NCBI GenBank assembly: GCA_023446155.1
Contig: JAEXIT010000005.1
Span: 1 to 64,000, forward strand
Length of the DNA: 64,000 nucleotides
Origin: Bacteroidota bacterium
Lineage (GTDB): Bacteria > Bacteroidota > Bacteroidia > Flavobacteriales > Flavobacteriaceae
Direction of reading: 5' to 3'
Shown: positions 51,608 through 61,347 of the stretch, one piece after another
How the letters are laid out: each line of letters starts with the position of its first letter
Position numbering within the stretch: the stretch's first letter is position 1
Made by a program: the position numbers and the translations under genes
Notes under the pieces: model-generated
What the model was told of the DNA's origin: nothing
What the model saw: only the letters and a program-made list of their open reading frames with translations
The model's database searches: none

Positions 51608-52042
51608 TTAGGAACCAATATAGGTGTAAATTTTTTTGAGGTTTGTTTTTTTTATTTCTTTTGATAGGTTACGATGGTAATCAATACCCCAAAGGTCTAG
51701 TTTTGTATGGTCAATTTTTACATTTAGATGATCAAACCATTTGTGAAAAATAATGGAGTCTGTATGGTATAAGGCAGGACCAGTCATATTAGCGTGTAGT
51801 TTATGACATGCAGCACAGGTGTTATTAAAAAGTTTTTTTCCTTCGTTTGCTTCCTCAGACAAGTTTGGAGTGCCACAATAGGAGTACGTTGTAACGGGTT
51901 CATTGGAACAAGCCGTGGTGCGTTGTTCTTCGGAGAGACAATTCTTGAAAAGGGTATAAAATGATGTGACTGTGAATATCAAAAAGGCAACCGACAAAAA
52001 TAGAATTGCGAGAATTGATTTTTTAAAAAGTATCATAATCAT
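51608..52042 (-). CDS. Small membrane-anchored cytochrome c-like protein
   Basis: 144 residues; ATG at 52042, or 52036 two codons later. One N-terminal membrane helix (SILAILFLSVAFLIFTVTSF) precedes a haem-binding motif, NNTCAACHKLHANMTGPAL (CxxCH plus the TGP segment). No methionine follows in the last 65 residues, so the usual Met axial ligand is missing. DHLNVKIDHTKLDLWGIDYH offers histidines instead. The start is 4 bases after the stop of the upstream gene. Perhaps a divergent electron carrier or a degenerate cytochrome. Confidence 0.7.
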   Translation of the reverse strand: MIMILFKKSILAILFLSVAFLIFTVTSFYTLFKNCLSEEQRTTACSNEPVTTYSYCGTPNLSEEANEGKKLFNNTCAACHKLHANMTGPALYHTDSIIFHKWFDHLNVKIDHTKLDLWGIDYHRNLSKEIKKTNLKKIYTYIGS

Positions 52043-52046
52043 TCGC

Positions 52047-52652
52047 TTAAGGTTTTGGGAACTTCCGGATTAAGGCTGCAAGAATTCCGTTTTTAGAAAT
52101 CTGAAGCGTAGTGGTTTGCGGGGTTCGGAAATAGGATTGCATGGTGATTTGATCCTCGTCATCGGCAAAACAGCTTAAAACGTAATGTGTCAGAAGGCAC
52201 TTTTTATAATCGTTGTAAAAATAAAAAGCATCCGCAGTAAAATTACGGTCATATACACCGTTTAAAAACTGAACACGTTGTTGATAGGAATACGCTTTGT
52301 TGTCTGATCGTTCGAATTTTTCAAAAAGCGTTTCGTCAAGTAAAAAATAATCACGGTCGATAAAAAGAGACTTGCTTTTTACGGCATCATTGAGAAGCCG
52401 CACCATATTCCGGGAATAAAGAATACTTCCTTTTTGATTTTCAAAATAGTCAATCCGAATGTCATTTTCGATAGCGGTTTCCAGCAATAATTGTTCGCAA
52501 ATGGTAACGACTTTTTTAAAAACAGCGATTTTGTGTTCACTGATTTCAAAGTCTTCCGTAAAAGAAAACCGTTGGAATATCCCGTCTTTGGTAGAAAAAC
52601 CACCAGTGTAATTATTGATAAAACCCAGAAGGTAAAATAGTTTCAAAGGCAT
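52047..52652 (-). CDS. Hypothetical protein
   Basis: 201 residues from the ATG at 52650-52652 (MPLKLFYLLGFINNYTGGF); a TTG three codons earlier is possible. Soluble, with ENDIRIDYFENQKGSILYSR, RDYFLLDETLFEKFERSDN and DAFYFYNDYKKCLLTHYVLS. Not recognised. It ends 4 bases before the cytochrome gene, so they probably share a message. Confidence 0.6.
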   Translation of the reverse strand: MPLKLFYLLGFINNYTGGFSTKDGIFQRFSFTEDFEISEHKIAVFKKVVTICEQLLLETAIENDIRIDYFENQKGSILYSRNMVRLLNDAVKSKSLFIDRDYFLLDETLFEKFERSDNKAYSYQQRVQFLNGVYDRNFTADAFYFYNDYKKCLLTHYVLSCFADDEDQITMQSYFRTPQTTTLQISKNGILAALIRKFPKP

Positions 52653-53084
52653 ACGTAGCAATTATAGAAAATACAGGTGCGCTAGTTCCAATTATTCTTT
52701 TATATAATTTCAGTGAGAAAGTGCAATTCGTTGTCCGATACAACTTTTCAGAACAGCAAGATACAACTTTTGGTATTCTTCCCTCGCTTTTAGCGTGCTA
52801 ATGATAAAATTATTTGCATACGAAGACAAATACAAAACGTTCATAACACTGAAAAAAAAGGCCATTTTTTAGTCAATCGAAAAAAGAGATTCTAATTTTC
52901 TATTCCAAACGCCACAATAACAGATTAAAAGCCAAAATGAATACTTCTTCCTCTATTGTTGTTTTTTCAATTTTCTAAGAAACAGTCGAAACCGTAAACA
53001 GTACTGTGTTTTTTTGACACATCTTCCCGTTCTCCTGCTCAATGAATTGTTTCAACTGATTTTTCGATCCAATACGATTCATTT
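52653..53084. other. Divergent intergenic region, 432 bp
   Basis: Lies between the minus-strand island and the plus-strand RHS gene and must hold both promoters. It is AT-rich. No full TTG-N19-TAnnTTTG match was found on either strand, and no hairpin or small gene was accepted. Confidence 0.45.
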
Positions 53085-56000
53085 ATGGTAAAAAAAATCA
53101 CGTTATTATTTATTTTATCCGCCTTAGTTACCGGGATTCCGGCCGTATCACAAACGCCTCCTGATGGAGTAGCTGCGCCAGAAATTACTGCTGTTGTTAA
53201 AATGGGCAAGCAAGCTCCGATTGACGATGTTCAATTAACAGACGATGAAAGACAATCGGTAAGACCGGATTTTTTCTCCCGACGTACTTCCGAAGTGGGT
53301 TACACCGAAGGAAAACTATCGGTTTCGCTATCCGGAGCCGCAAACTATACGATACCACTTTATTTACCTCCTGGAATTAATGGAGTTGTACCTAAAATCG
53401 GTATCAACTATAATAGTCAGTCGGGTGTTGGAATGCTCGGATATGGGTGGAATCTTACCGGTTTATCCTCGATTACAAGGATACCTTCTACTAAATTTCA
53501 TAATGATAAGATTGAAATTATTAATTATAATCTTTCGGATAATTATGCATTAGACGGTCAGCGGTTACTACTGAAAAGTGGTATTCATGGTAGGGATGGA
53601 GCGGTATATGAAACGGAAAACTATTCGAATACTAAGATCACACTTGTAGGCGGTATTGAAGGAGCGCCGGATAGAGGTCCGGATTATTTTATTGTGGAAT
53701 ATGCCGATGGTTCCAAGGCCTATTATGGATATATACACGGGAATACTTCAAACTCCAGATCGCAAACGGATTATTCGATTACCTATTGGGAAAACCCTCA
53801 GGGATTGCGAATTTATTATTACTATACGAATTGGATTGCTAATACGACTGTCTTAAATAGTATCAAGTACGGATCGGCTAATACGGATCGGCCAATAAAT
53901 GAAGTCACTTTTATTTATAAAAACAGAAGTAAGCCAGAAGAATTTTTTATTGCCGGACTTCAGAAAATCAATGATAAAATTATAAGTGAAATTCAGGTTA
54001 AAGGAAATGGTGTTGCGCTACGGAATTATGTTTTTGATCATAGGGTAAGTGCTCTGGGACATGAAAAACTGGTCAGTATACAGGAAAAAACAGGAGATAA
54101 CACAAAGAGTTATCCTAAAATGGTTTTTCAATATGTAGATAATTTGGCGACCAACGCACAGCAAATAGAATTTGTAAAAACCGTTCAACCCACTATTCCT
54201 TTCGTCGATGTCAAGCGAACCATAACCGGCGATTTTGATGGTGATGGAGAAATAGAAATACTTACGGGAAAGAGTTCTGTTGAGAATCAGTCTATCGGAA
54301 TTTATAAATTAAAGGAGTCAGATAATGCGATTAATCTGCTTACTCAGGCTACTCCGATAACGATTAACACTGTTTTTTCTGCTGTAAATTTTCTGGATAG
54401 TAGCTTTAAAAAGAAAAACAGACAAGGTTGGTGTACGATTGAGGGAGGGCATGATGCGGTGGTTAAAGTGTATTCTTATAACAGCGCTACCGGTGGCGTC
54501 GATTTAGAATATCAGAAGGACTTTACGTCTATTATTTCGCAATATAGCAGTAATGATATACATGCGTATTCCGGTTGTTTTTCCCTTCCTGGCGATTTTA
54601 ATGGCGATGGATTAACGGATTTGTTATTCCTTAAAAATAATAACGATGGGACATTGGCAACTCAGTTTGTGGATTTAGACAGAAGAATAGCGCCCAATTT
54701 GACCTATAATTCCGGGACACTGAATATTGGAAATGCGGCCCCTAATGTTAATGGGACAATGACAGTAAAAGGAAGTTCCCGATTTAAAACCGGCGATTTT
54801 GACGGCGATGGTAAAACCGATTTAATTATTTTCAGAGGGGATCCGTATAACGTCATGGATATTTATTCGTTGCGGAATCATGTTTTTGTAAAAATATACA
54901 GTTGGAAGGTCGATATGCCGGAATATTTGGGATATCAACATACTAAGACAGGACATCCGGCAAGCGGTATCCGGATGTTCCCGATTACCATAGGCGATTA
55001 TAATGGCGATGGTAAGAGCGATATATTTTTTGCGGCATTAGGGAAAGTGTTAATCGCTACAGGAGGGATGCAATTTATAGACGAATTATTGCCCTCCTAT
55101 GACGGGTCGGAATCGTATAAAGAGCAATTTTTGGCATTAGATTTTAATAATGACGGAAAAGACGACATCTTAAAACTTTCCCCGGTATTGGTAAAAGAGC
55201 CAGGTAGTGTCTCTTATACTTACTGGACGGATAATCAAGGCGCTCATAATTGTTGTCCGGTTCAGAATTATAACAACTTTTATGGACTTAAAATAGCGCA
55301 TTATTCCAGAACGGGAAATGCCGCATCGCTGTGGTTGGGTCAGTCATTTCAGCGAATGATGAATGCTCGCGGTATTCCATATGCCGATACAAATAGGTTT
55401 GATAAAATGCTGGTGACACTTTTAACCCGAAAAAGTAAGACGGACAGTAGCAAAACCGAAATAGCAATATTGGGCGGGAATGGCGTTTCGTTTTTTGCCA
55501 ACAAAAGCTTTTTGGAAGGCGAATACCTACTTAGAAATATTCATTCTAACGGTGTAAACCAATCGATTACCTATGCCAGTTTAAAACCGGGAAATGGGGT
55601 GTATTTTGCAGGTAATGCCATTGAGATATTCCCAAATTATACGATCAATAATGCTGAAAAATTTAAAGTCGTTTCGAAAATACAAAAAACAGGACCAGCC
55701 TATCATAAAATTCAGGAATTCCGTTACCAGGGAGCTGTAGCTCATGCAGAGGGATTAGGATTCTTTGGATTCCAGTCGACGTTGAAAACAAATTGGTACG
55801 ACGATCCGTCGAAAATCATTTCCTATGTTACGAAGTTCGATATGAATAAAAGAGGAGCTGTAATTCAGGATTTTTCGGTTCTCGGACTGGTTTCTCCAAC
55901 GTTAACCTTAGCAGCTAACGATTCCTTTATCAGCAATAGTAATACGATATATAATGATGAAGAACTGTTATTACCCAATAAAGTATACAAACTGAGGAAA

Positions 56001-59000
56001 ACAGGAGTTAAAAATTATAACGGACTAACCGGAGTAAACAGTGAAACGGTAATGACTTATAATACTACAGGGAGTCCAACAGAGGTGATCACCAAGGTGA
56101 AAAACGGAACCACAATCGAACGTACCACCGTCGAAAATTACACGTACGATCCGGTAATAACCACTCCTTATATGGTAGACCGGCCAAGGCGTAAAAGCAC
56201 TACCGCGACCCTTGCGGGTAATGATGGGGTGCGTAGCGAAGAGCACTATCTTTATGAAAAGAACCTGTTAAAACAGCTAAGACGAAAAGGACATAATACC
56301 GGATATATTACCGAAGATAACGAATACGACAGCTATGGTAATCTAATCCAAAAAAAACTGTCGGCCATAGGAATGGCACCCAGGGTTAATAAATGGGAAT
56401 ATGACACACCAACACACCGTTTTGTAAGTAAAAAGACAGATGTTCTAGGGAATCAAACCACCTATACTTATAATGCCCGTAACGGTTTAATGCTAACAGA
56501 AAGAATAGTCACTACCAAGAGCATTAGCGGGATAACGACTACTTATACTTATGACAAGTGGGGGAAGACGATTCAAAAAACCGATTATCTGGGGAAAAGC
56601 GAAAAATATACCTATACAAAAACGCGTGGATACGGAGTGTTTAAAATCACAATAGGCGACGATGGCAGTAGGAGCACTAGCCAGATTGACGCGTATGGAA
56701 GAGAAGTACGAAAAGGAACAAAAACAATCAATAATAAATGGTCGTATATCGATCTGGAATACGATAGTGATGACAGGCTTATCTCCGAAAGCCACCCTTA
56801 TTTTAGCGATGCAAGTGCTACGGTATGGAAGGAAACGAAGTATGATGTATACGGCAGACTTATCCAGGCCGTTTCATTAAAAACAGCAAGTACCCCGGGT
56901 AAAGTTGTAAATTATACATATTCGGGCTTAACAACGACTGAAGACGACGGTATAAAGTCCAAACAAAGTGTGTACAATGCATTGGGTCAGATTATTTCGT
57001 TAACAGAAACACCAGGCGGAACCATAACCTATAGCTATTATGCAAACGGTAACCTAAAAGAGTCGGTTTACGAGGGAAGGAAAATTAAATTGGAGTATGA
57101 TGGCTGGGGAAATAAAACAAAACTGGAAGATCCTTCTGCCGGGATTTATACGTATCAATACAACGCATTTGGGGAGCTTACCAAAGAGACCACACCAAAA
57201 GGAACTTCTTCCAAATCCAGAGATGATTCGGGTAGAATTATTTTGGTAGAAGAAGAAATAGGAACGGCTTCTCATCAGACACGCTATCATTACAATAGTG
57301 ACAATACGCTTTACGAATCGATTCGTGAGGAATCTTTAACCGGTACTAGAACCAACGCGTTGTATTATGAATATGATACCTATAAAAGAGTTCAAAAAAT
57401 TAGACAGATTACACCTTATGCAACTTTTGACAAAGAGTTTACCTATGACGCATTTGGAAGAATCGGAAAAGAAAAGTATACCGCAACTTCGCTCGCCAAT
57501 ACTAAAACCAGTAGTAGGACATTCGCCTATTATTATTTGGCAGGACAGCACACTCAAATAGTTGATGAGGCTACTAACAACCCGGTTTGGTATGCCAATA
57601 CCGTTAATGCAAACGGCCAACCGACCAGTGAGAGCAATGGTCTTGGAATCACGAAATATAGTACCTATGACTTATATGGCTTTCCGAAAGATGTGGTAAC
57701 AACCCGCATGGTTACGAATCCGAATACCGGGCCTTTTGTACCGGTTGATATGTCCGAAGACGTATTGCGTTTACAAACAACATTCGAAATACAAAGCGGT
57801 AACGTAACCCGTAAAACCAACAGCTTGTTCGCTATTGACGAGCCTTTTGAATACGACAATCAGGACCGACTGATAAAATGGAATAAAGAGCTTGTGACTC
57901 TTCACAAAAGCGAATTCAACTCCGGAACAGAAGAATTCAATACACAACATGGAGCCGTTATAACAAATGAGAACGGACAGCTAAAAGTAATCGCAACACA
58001 AGGCTATGCCGGGGTTAAAAAAGCAATACTAACACATGCTAAAGTAGGTGACCGATTGGCTGTAAAAGTCAAGATAGATAAAGGAACAACCAACAAAGTT
58101 CGTGTATTGGTAGTGGAATACGATCCGGATAGCGGACTGGGACATGAATCCTTTAAAGGATATGCACAAAACGGCATTTTCGAATTGGAGCATACTGTTA
58201 CTCAATATCCTTATATCACTTTAAACATTGATAAAGAGGGTACCGGTAACGATGTAGGTACAGCTACTAATTTCTATATCGATGACGTATGGGGTGGAAA
58301 ACAAATAGTAGAAACACAACAATACGACGATAGAGGGCGGATAACTCAAAACAGTCTGGGCTATTATAATTATAACGATAACGGTAAAACCTACCGGAAT
58401 ACTTCCATCGATCTTAATTCGGAAGCCCATTCCTACTACCAAAACCGGGAAGGAATCTTTAACGATGGCATGGAAGATCAAAAAGGCTGGTTTGATCTGG
58501 GACTAGGATGGGGCATCTTTGGTAAACCGATATACGACGATTCCAAGTCGAAATCCGGAAAATACGCTTTAAAAATCCATAATCCGACCAATTCTGAGTT
58601 AACCCTGCATTCCGATCACTGGATTCCGATTGACAATCCCAATGGGGCATACTATACCTTTTCCGGATGGGTATACAGCGACGGTCCCACTTCTCAGCTC
58701 GTTCTGTTTATGAATTCCGGGACCGAAACCGGATATTATACCATCGTGGCCGATCAATATACTGAAGTAACCAACCAATGGTTCTATATGGAACGAACGG
58801 TGTATGTCCCGTCTCATATTAAAAAACTAAACATTAGGGTTGACAATAATGGCGGCGGAAATGTTTGGTTCGACGATGTCCGTATCCGGAAAATTGATAA
58901 TCCGAAAACCGATATCCGTCAGTTAGACATTCAATATGGAATGCGACAAAAACCAATGACGATTACGGAAACCGGTGTCGAAAAAATCGAGTTCAAATAC

Positions 59001-60437
59001 AACGACAGTTACGATCGAACCACAATGTTTTACGGTGGTCCCGAAACGGATGTCACCCAACGGAAGTTCCGAAAAGATTATTCCAGCGATGGTTCGATGG
59101 AAATTACCACAGATCAGCAAACAGGTGAATCGACCTTTGTGTTTTTTGTAGGAGGTGATGCCTATAGCGCTCCGGCAGTGTTTAAAGATAACGGCGCCAC
59201 TTCGGAATTGCTGTATTTAGAGCGGGATTATCAGGGTAGTATCGTAGCCGTTTTAAATCAGATTGGGACAATTGTGGAAAAACGCCTCTTCGATCCGTGG
59301 GGCGCGATTGTAAAGGTACAGGATGGACAAGGTCACAATCTGGCAGGATTAACGGTTTTAGACAGAGGCTATACCGGACACGAACATATCCAAAGTGTAG
59401 GACTTATTAATATGAACGGTCGTTTATACGATCCGAAATTACGCCGGTTTCTGTCGCCCGATAATTATATTCAGGATCCGTATAATACCCAAAATTATAA
59501 CCGCTACGGTTATGTATTAAACAATCCAACCAAATACACCGATCCAACCGGAGAATTCTGGTGGCAGGCCATAGGTTATATTTTTTCGGCCTATATACAT
59601 GGCGCTCAGGCAACCGGTGAGGCAAATCCGTATAACTGGGGTAAAACCGAAACCTATAATGCGATTTTAGGGCCAACATCATCGGCAATTTCCTATGCCG
59701 CTACAGAATATGCGAATTCTTATATTGATAACTACAATAACCATCCAACCATAAACTATTATGGTGGGGTAATAAACCAGAACGAGCATCCATACGTACC
59801 GGTAACTGTAATTCAGATGCCCACACAACATCATTTTCTGGGGGTAAACATGACGGCACTTTCGGACGGTAATTTCTTCGATCGGTTTGTATATGGTACG
59901 TTTAATACCTTTAATATCCCGGTACAATATTTGATGGGAAGAAGCGTTCAGGATGGTAGTATGCGTAACCTAAACGGTACGCCTACCGCCACAGAAGAGG
60001 GCGCTTTAGCTTTTGGGTCGTTACCTTTATGGTTTATAGGAGGTAATGCTGGCGCGACGCAAGCAGAGGCAAGTACCAAGTTGTTGGAGCAAACCGGGCA
60101 AGTTGCTAAGGGAGGGATTACGGATTTGCAGCTTGTGACAAGAGCAGCGCAGAAAGCTGAAGTAGCGATTGGAGATACAGGAGGTGTTGCAGGAACATTA
60201 AAACATACTTATGCTAAAAATCTTTTAAGTCGTTATCAAAGTAGGTTTGGAGGAAATCTTAGTTTAGGGAGCAATTATTTTAGAGGCCCAGCAGGTAAAG
60301 GATTTTTAGATGTAGTCAATCATAAAACCATGACTATATATGATTTTAAGTTTGGTAATGGAGTGATGAGTAAGAGCCAATCCCTAAAATATTCAAATAG
60401 CTTTCCAGGATATTTAATACAAATAATCAGACCTTAA
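53085..60437 (+). CDS. Secreted SpvB/FG-GAP/YD-repeat RHS polymorphic toxin with PD-(D/E)xK-like tip
   Basis: 2450 residues. Order: signal peptide (LLFILSALVTGIPAVSQ); SpvB domain (about 65-290: YTIPLYLPPGINGVVPKIGI, ALDGQRLLLKSG); five FG-GAP/VCBS calcium-loop repeats (about 380-690: GDFDGDGEIEI, GDFNGDGLTDL, GDFDGDGKTDL, GDYNGDGKSDI, LDFNNDGKDDI); YD repeats (about 1000-1600); two jelly-roll-like modules (about 1609-1742 and 1795-1937); RHS core (about 2024-2160: GLINMNGRLYDPKLRRFLSP, YVLNNPTKYTDPTGE). The last 108 residues form the tip: AGTLKHTYAKNLLSRYQ, GFLDVV and IYDFKFG, like PD-(D/E)xK nucleases. The body would carry the tip to a neighbouring cell; its immunity gene follows after 7 bases. 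Export route is unclear, as no T9SS domain is seen. Confidence 0.92.
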   Translation: MVKKITLLFILSALVTGIPAVSQTPPDGVAAPEITAVVKMGKQAPIDDVQLTDDERQSVRPDFFSRRTSEVGYTEGKLSVSLSGAANYTIPLYLPPGINGVVPKIGINYNSQSGVGMLGYGWNLTGLSSITRIPSTKFHNDKIEIINYNLSDNYALDGQRLLLKSGIHGRDGAVYETENYSNTKITLVGGIEGAPDRGPDYFIVEYADGSKAYYGYIHGNTSNSRSQTDYSITYWENPQGLRIYYYYTNWIANTTVLNSIKYGSANTDRPINEVTFIYKNRSKPEEFFIAGLQKINDKIISEIQVKGNGVALRNYVFDHRVSALGHEKLVSIQEKTGDNTKSYPKMVFQYVDNLATNAQQIEFVKTVQPTIPFVDVKRTITGDFDGDGEIEILTGKSSVENQSIGIYKLKESDNAINLLTQATPITINTVFSAVNFLDSSFKKKNRQGWCTIEGGHDAVVKVYSYNSATGGVDLEYQKDFTSIISQYSSNDIHAYSGCFSLPGDFNGDGLTDLLFLKNNNDGTLATQFVDLDRRIAPNLTYNSGTLNIGNAAPNVNGTMTVKGSSRFKTGDFDGDGKTDLIIFRGDPYNVMDIYSLRNHVFVKIYSWKVDMPEYLGYQHTKTGHPASGIRMFPITIGDYNGDGKSDIFFAALGKVLIATGGMQFIDELLPSYDGSESYKEQFLALDFNNDGKDDILKLSPVLVKEPGSVSYTYWTDNQGAHNCCPVQNYNNFYGLKIAHYSRTGNAASLWLGQSFQRMMNARGIPYADTNRFDKMLVTLLTRKSKTDSSKTEIAILGGNGVSFFANKSFLEGEYLLRNIHSNGVNQSITYASLKPGNGVYFAGNAIEIFPNYTINNAEKFKVVSKIQKTGPAYHKIQEFRYQGAVAHAEGLGFFGFQSTLKTNWYDDPSKIISYVTKFDMNKRGAVIQDFSVLGLVSPTLTLAANDSFISNSNTIYNDEELLLPNKVYKLRKTGVKNYNGLTGVNSETVMTYNTTGSPTEVITKVKNGTTIERTTVENYTYDPVITTPYMVDRPRRKSTTATLAGNDGVRSEEHYLYEKNLLKQLRRKGHNTGYITEDNEYDSYGNLIQKKLSAIGMAPRVNKWEYDTPTHRFVSKKTDVLGNQTTYTYNARNGLMLTERIVTTKSISGITTTYTYDKWGKTIQKTDYLGKSEKYTYTKTRGYGVFKITIGDDGSRSTSQIDAYGREVRKGTKTINNKWSYIDLEYDSDDRLISESHPYFSDASATVWKETKYDVYGRLIQAVSLKTASTPGKVVNYTYSGLTTTEDDGIKSKQSVYNALGQIISLTETPGGTITYSYYANGNLKESVYEGRKIKLEYDGWGNKTKLEDPSAGIYTYQYNAFGELTKETTPKGTSSKSRDDSGRIILVEEEIGTASHQTRYHYNSDNTLYESIREESLTGTRTNALYYEYDTYKRVQKIRQITPYATFDKEFTYDAFGRIGKEKYTATSLANTKTSSRTFAYYYLAGQHTQIVDEATNNPVWYANTVNANGQPTSESNGLGITKYSTYDLYGFPKDVVTTRMVTNPNTGPFVPVDMSEDVLRLQTTFEIQSGNVTRKTNSLFAIDEPFEYDNQDRLIKWNKELVTLHKSEFNSGTEEFNTQHGAVITNENGQLKVIATQGYAGVKKAILTHAKVGDRLAVKVKIDKGTTNKVRVLVVEYDPDSGLGHESFKGYAQNGIFELEHTVTQYPYITLNIDKEGTGNDVGTATNFYIDDVWGGKQIVETQQYDDRGRITQNSLGYYNYNDNGKTYRNTSIDLNSEAHSYYQNREGIFNDGMEDQKGWFDLGLGWGIFGKPIYDDSKSKSGKYALKIHNPTNSELTLHSDHWIPIDNPNGAYYTFSGWVYSDGPTSQLVLFMNSGTETGYYTIVADQYTEVTNQWFYMERTVYVPSHIKKLNIRVDNNGGGNVWFDDVRIRKIDNPKTDIRQLDIQYGMRQKPMTITETGVEKIEFKYNDSYDRTTMFYGGPETDVTQRKFRKDYSSDGSMEITTDQQTGESTFVFFVGGDAYSAPAVFKDNGATSELLYLERDYQGSIVAVLNQIGTIVEKRLFDPWGAIVKVQDGQGHNLAGLTVLDRGYTGHEHIQSVGLINMNGRLYDPKLRRFLSPDNYIQDPYNTQNYNRYGYVLNNPTKYTDPTGEFWWQAIGYIFSAYIHGAQATGEANPYNWGKTETYNAILGPTSSAISYAATEYANSYIDNYNNHPTINYYGGVINQNEHPYVPVTVIQMPTQHHFLGVNMTALSDGNFFDRFVYGTFNTFNIPVQYLMGRSVQDGSMRNLNGTPTATEEGALAFGSLPLWFIGGNAGATQAEASTKLLEQTGQVAKGGITDLQLVTRAAQKAEVAIGDTGGVAGTLKHTYAKNLLSRYQSRFGGNLSLGSNYFRGPAGKGFLDVVNHKTMTIYDFKFGNGVMSKSQSLKYSNSFPGYLIQIIRP
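59940..60110 (+). repeat. Junction repeat copy 1 (inside the RHS gene)
   Basis: 171 bp encoding R-S-V-Q-D-G-S-M-R-N-L-N-G-T-P-T-A-T-E-E and onward to QTGQVAK, i.e. residues 2286-2342. It joins the RHS body to the toxin tip. Copies 2-4 stand downstream. Sequences diverge completely straight after the V-A-K codons. Confidence 0.92.
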
Positions 60438-60444
60438 TTTAAGA

Positions 60445-61131
60445 ATGGCAATAGATAAAGAAATAAAAAAGAAAGTAATTGGGGATTGGCAAAATGCCTT
60501 TCCTCAACTATCTTTTTATGCTCAGAATAAACTATATAAGATAGTAGGTCCGATAATCATCGGATTAGAGTTCATTAAATCGCCTTTTACAGATACCTAT
60601 AGTCCATATTTTGTAATATACCCACTTTGGGAAGAAGATATAAAAGCTAGTCTTGATTATCCCATCCTTTTAAAGGATTTCAAAAATAAAAAAGACATTC
60701 AGTATGATATACCTTATGAAAAGCACAGTATATTTTTTGATGATGTGTTGGAAAGTATAAAGAGGCATAGTCCATTGTCATTTGATGGGAATATTTCTTT
60801 TAAAAAATTAATAGCTATATTGGATGAATATTCCAAAACGCCACCATTGAGCGCAGCCCCTAGCTCATATCTACAAGCAGTCCTTCATGCAACAAAATTT
60901 AAAATAGCGTTATTCATTGGAGTTGTAGAAGCCCAAAGCGTATTAGAACAAATTAACAAAAGAGATTGGGATTTGAACCACTTTAAAGCATGTGGGGTAG
61001 ATGTAAATGAATGGCTTCAAAATTTGGAAACAATGTTATCGAATAGGGATGATTTTTTGAAGCAGATAGAGGCGAATAAGCAGGATAAGAAGATAGCAAA
61101 GTTACAGAGTTCGGAACTTGTCTCATCCTAA
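60445..61131 (+). CDS. Immunity protein for the RHS nuclease tip
   Basis: 228 residues, soluble. It follows the toxin stop by 7 bases and is homologous to the protein at 62866-63561, which follows a related nuclease tip; matching blocks are IYPLWEEDIKASLDYP, IPYEKHSIFF and FLKQIEANKQDKKIAKLQSS. Pairing with two related tips is good evidence for an immunity role. No named immunity family was recognised. Its stop codon lies inside the boundary motif TCCTAAAATAGGTTGA at 61126-61141. Confidence 0.8.
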   Translation: MAIDKEIKKKVIGDWQNAFPQLSFYAQNKLYKIVGPIIIGLEFIKSPFTDTYSPYFVIYPLWEEDIKASLDYPILLKDFKNKKDIQYDIPYEKHSIFFDDVLESIKRHSPLSFDGNISFKKLIAILDEYSKTPPLSAAPSSYLQAVLHATKFKIALFIGVVEAQSVLEQINKRDWDLNHFKACGVDVNEWLQNLETMLSNRDDFLKQIEANKQDKKIAKLQSSELVSS

Positions 61132-61176
61132 AATAGGTTGAAAGATTTTTGGGCAAGTCTTCTATAATGGATAGTT
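61126..61176 (+). repeat. Cassette-boundary spacer, copy A
   Basis: TCCTAAAATAGGTTGA at 61126-61141 starts a spacer (AAGATTTTTGGGCAAGTCTTCT...) that leads into junction repeat copy 2. The same motif and spacer occur at 63562-63608, and the motif occurs inverted at 62331-62346. Confidence 0.75.
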
Positions 61177-61347
61177 AGAAGCGTTCAGGATGGTAGTATG
61201 CGTAACCTAAACGGGACGCCTACCGCCACAGAAGAGGGCGCTTTAGCTTTTGGTTCGTTACCTTTATGGTTTATAGGAGGTAATGCTGGGGCGGCGCAAG
61301 CAGAGGCGAGTACCAAGTTGTTGGAGCAAACCGGGCAAGTTGCTAAG
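61177..61347 (+). repeat. Junction repeat copy 2
   Basis: 171 bp, the same length as copy 1 and nearly identical, with a few base changes (one example gives GGAA to GGAC at the AACGGGACG position). It keeps the ATG at 61198, so the orphan tip can start there. An in-frame TAA at 61165-61167 closes the frame upstream. Confidence 0.92.
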
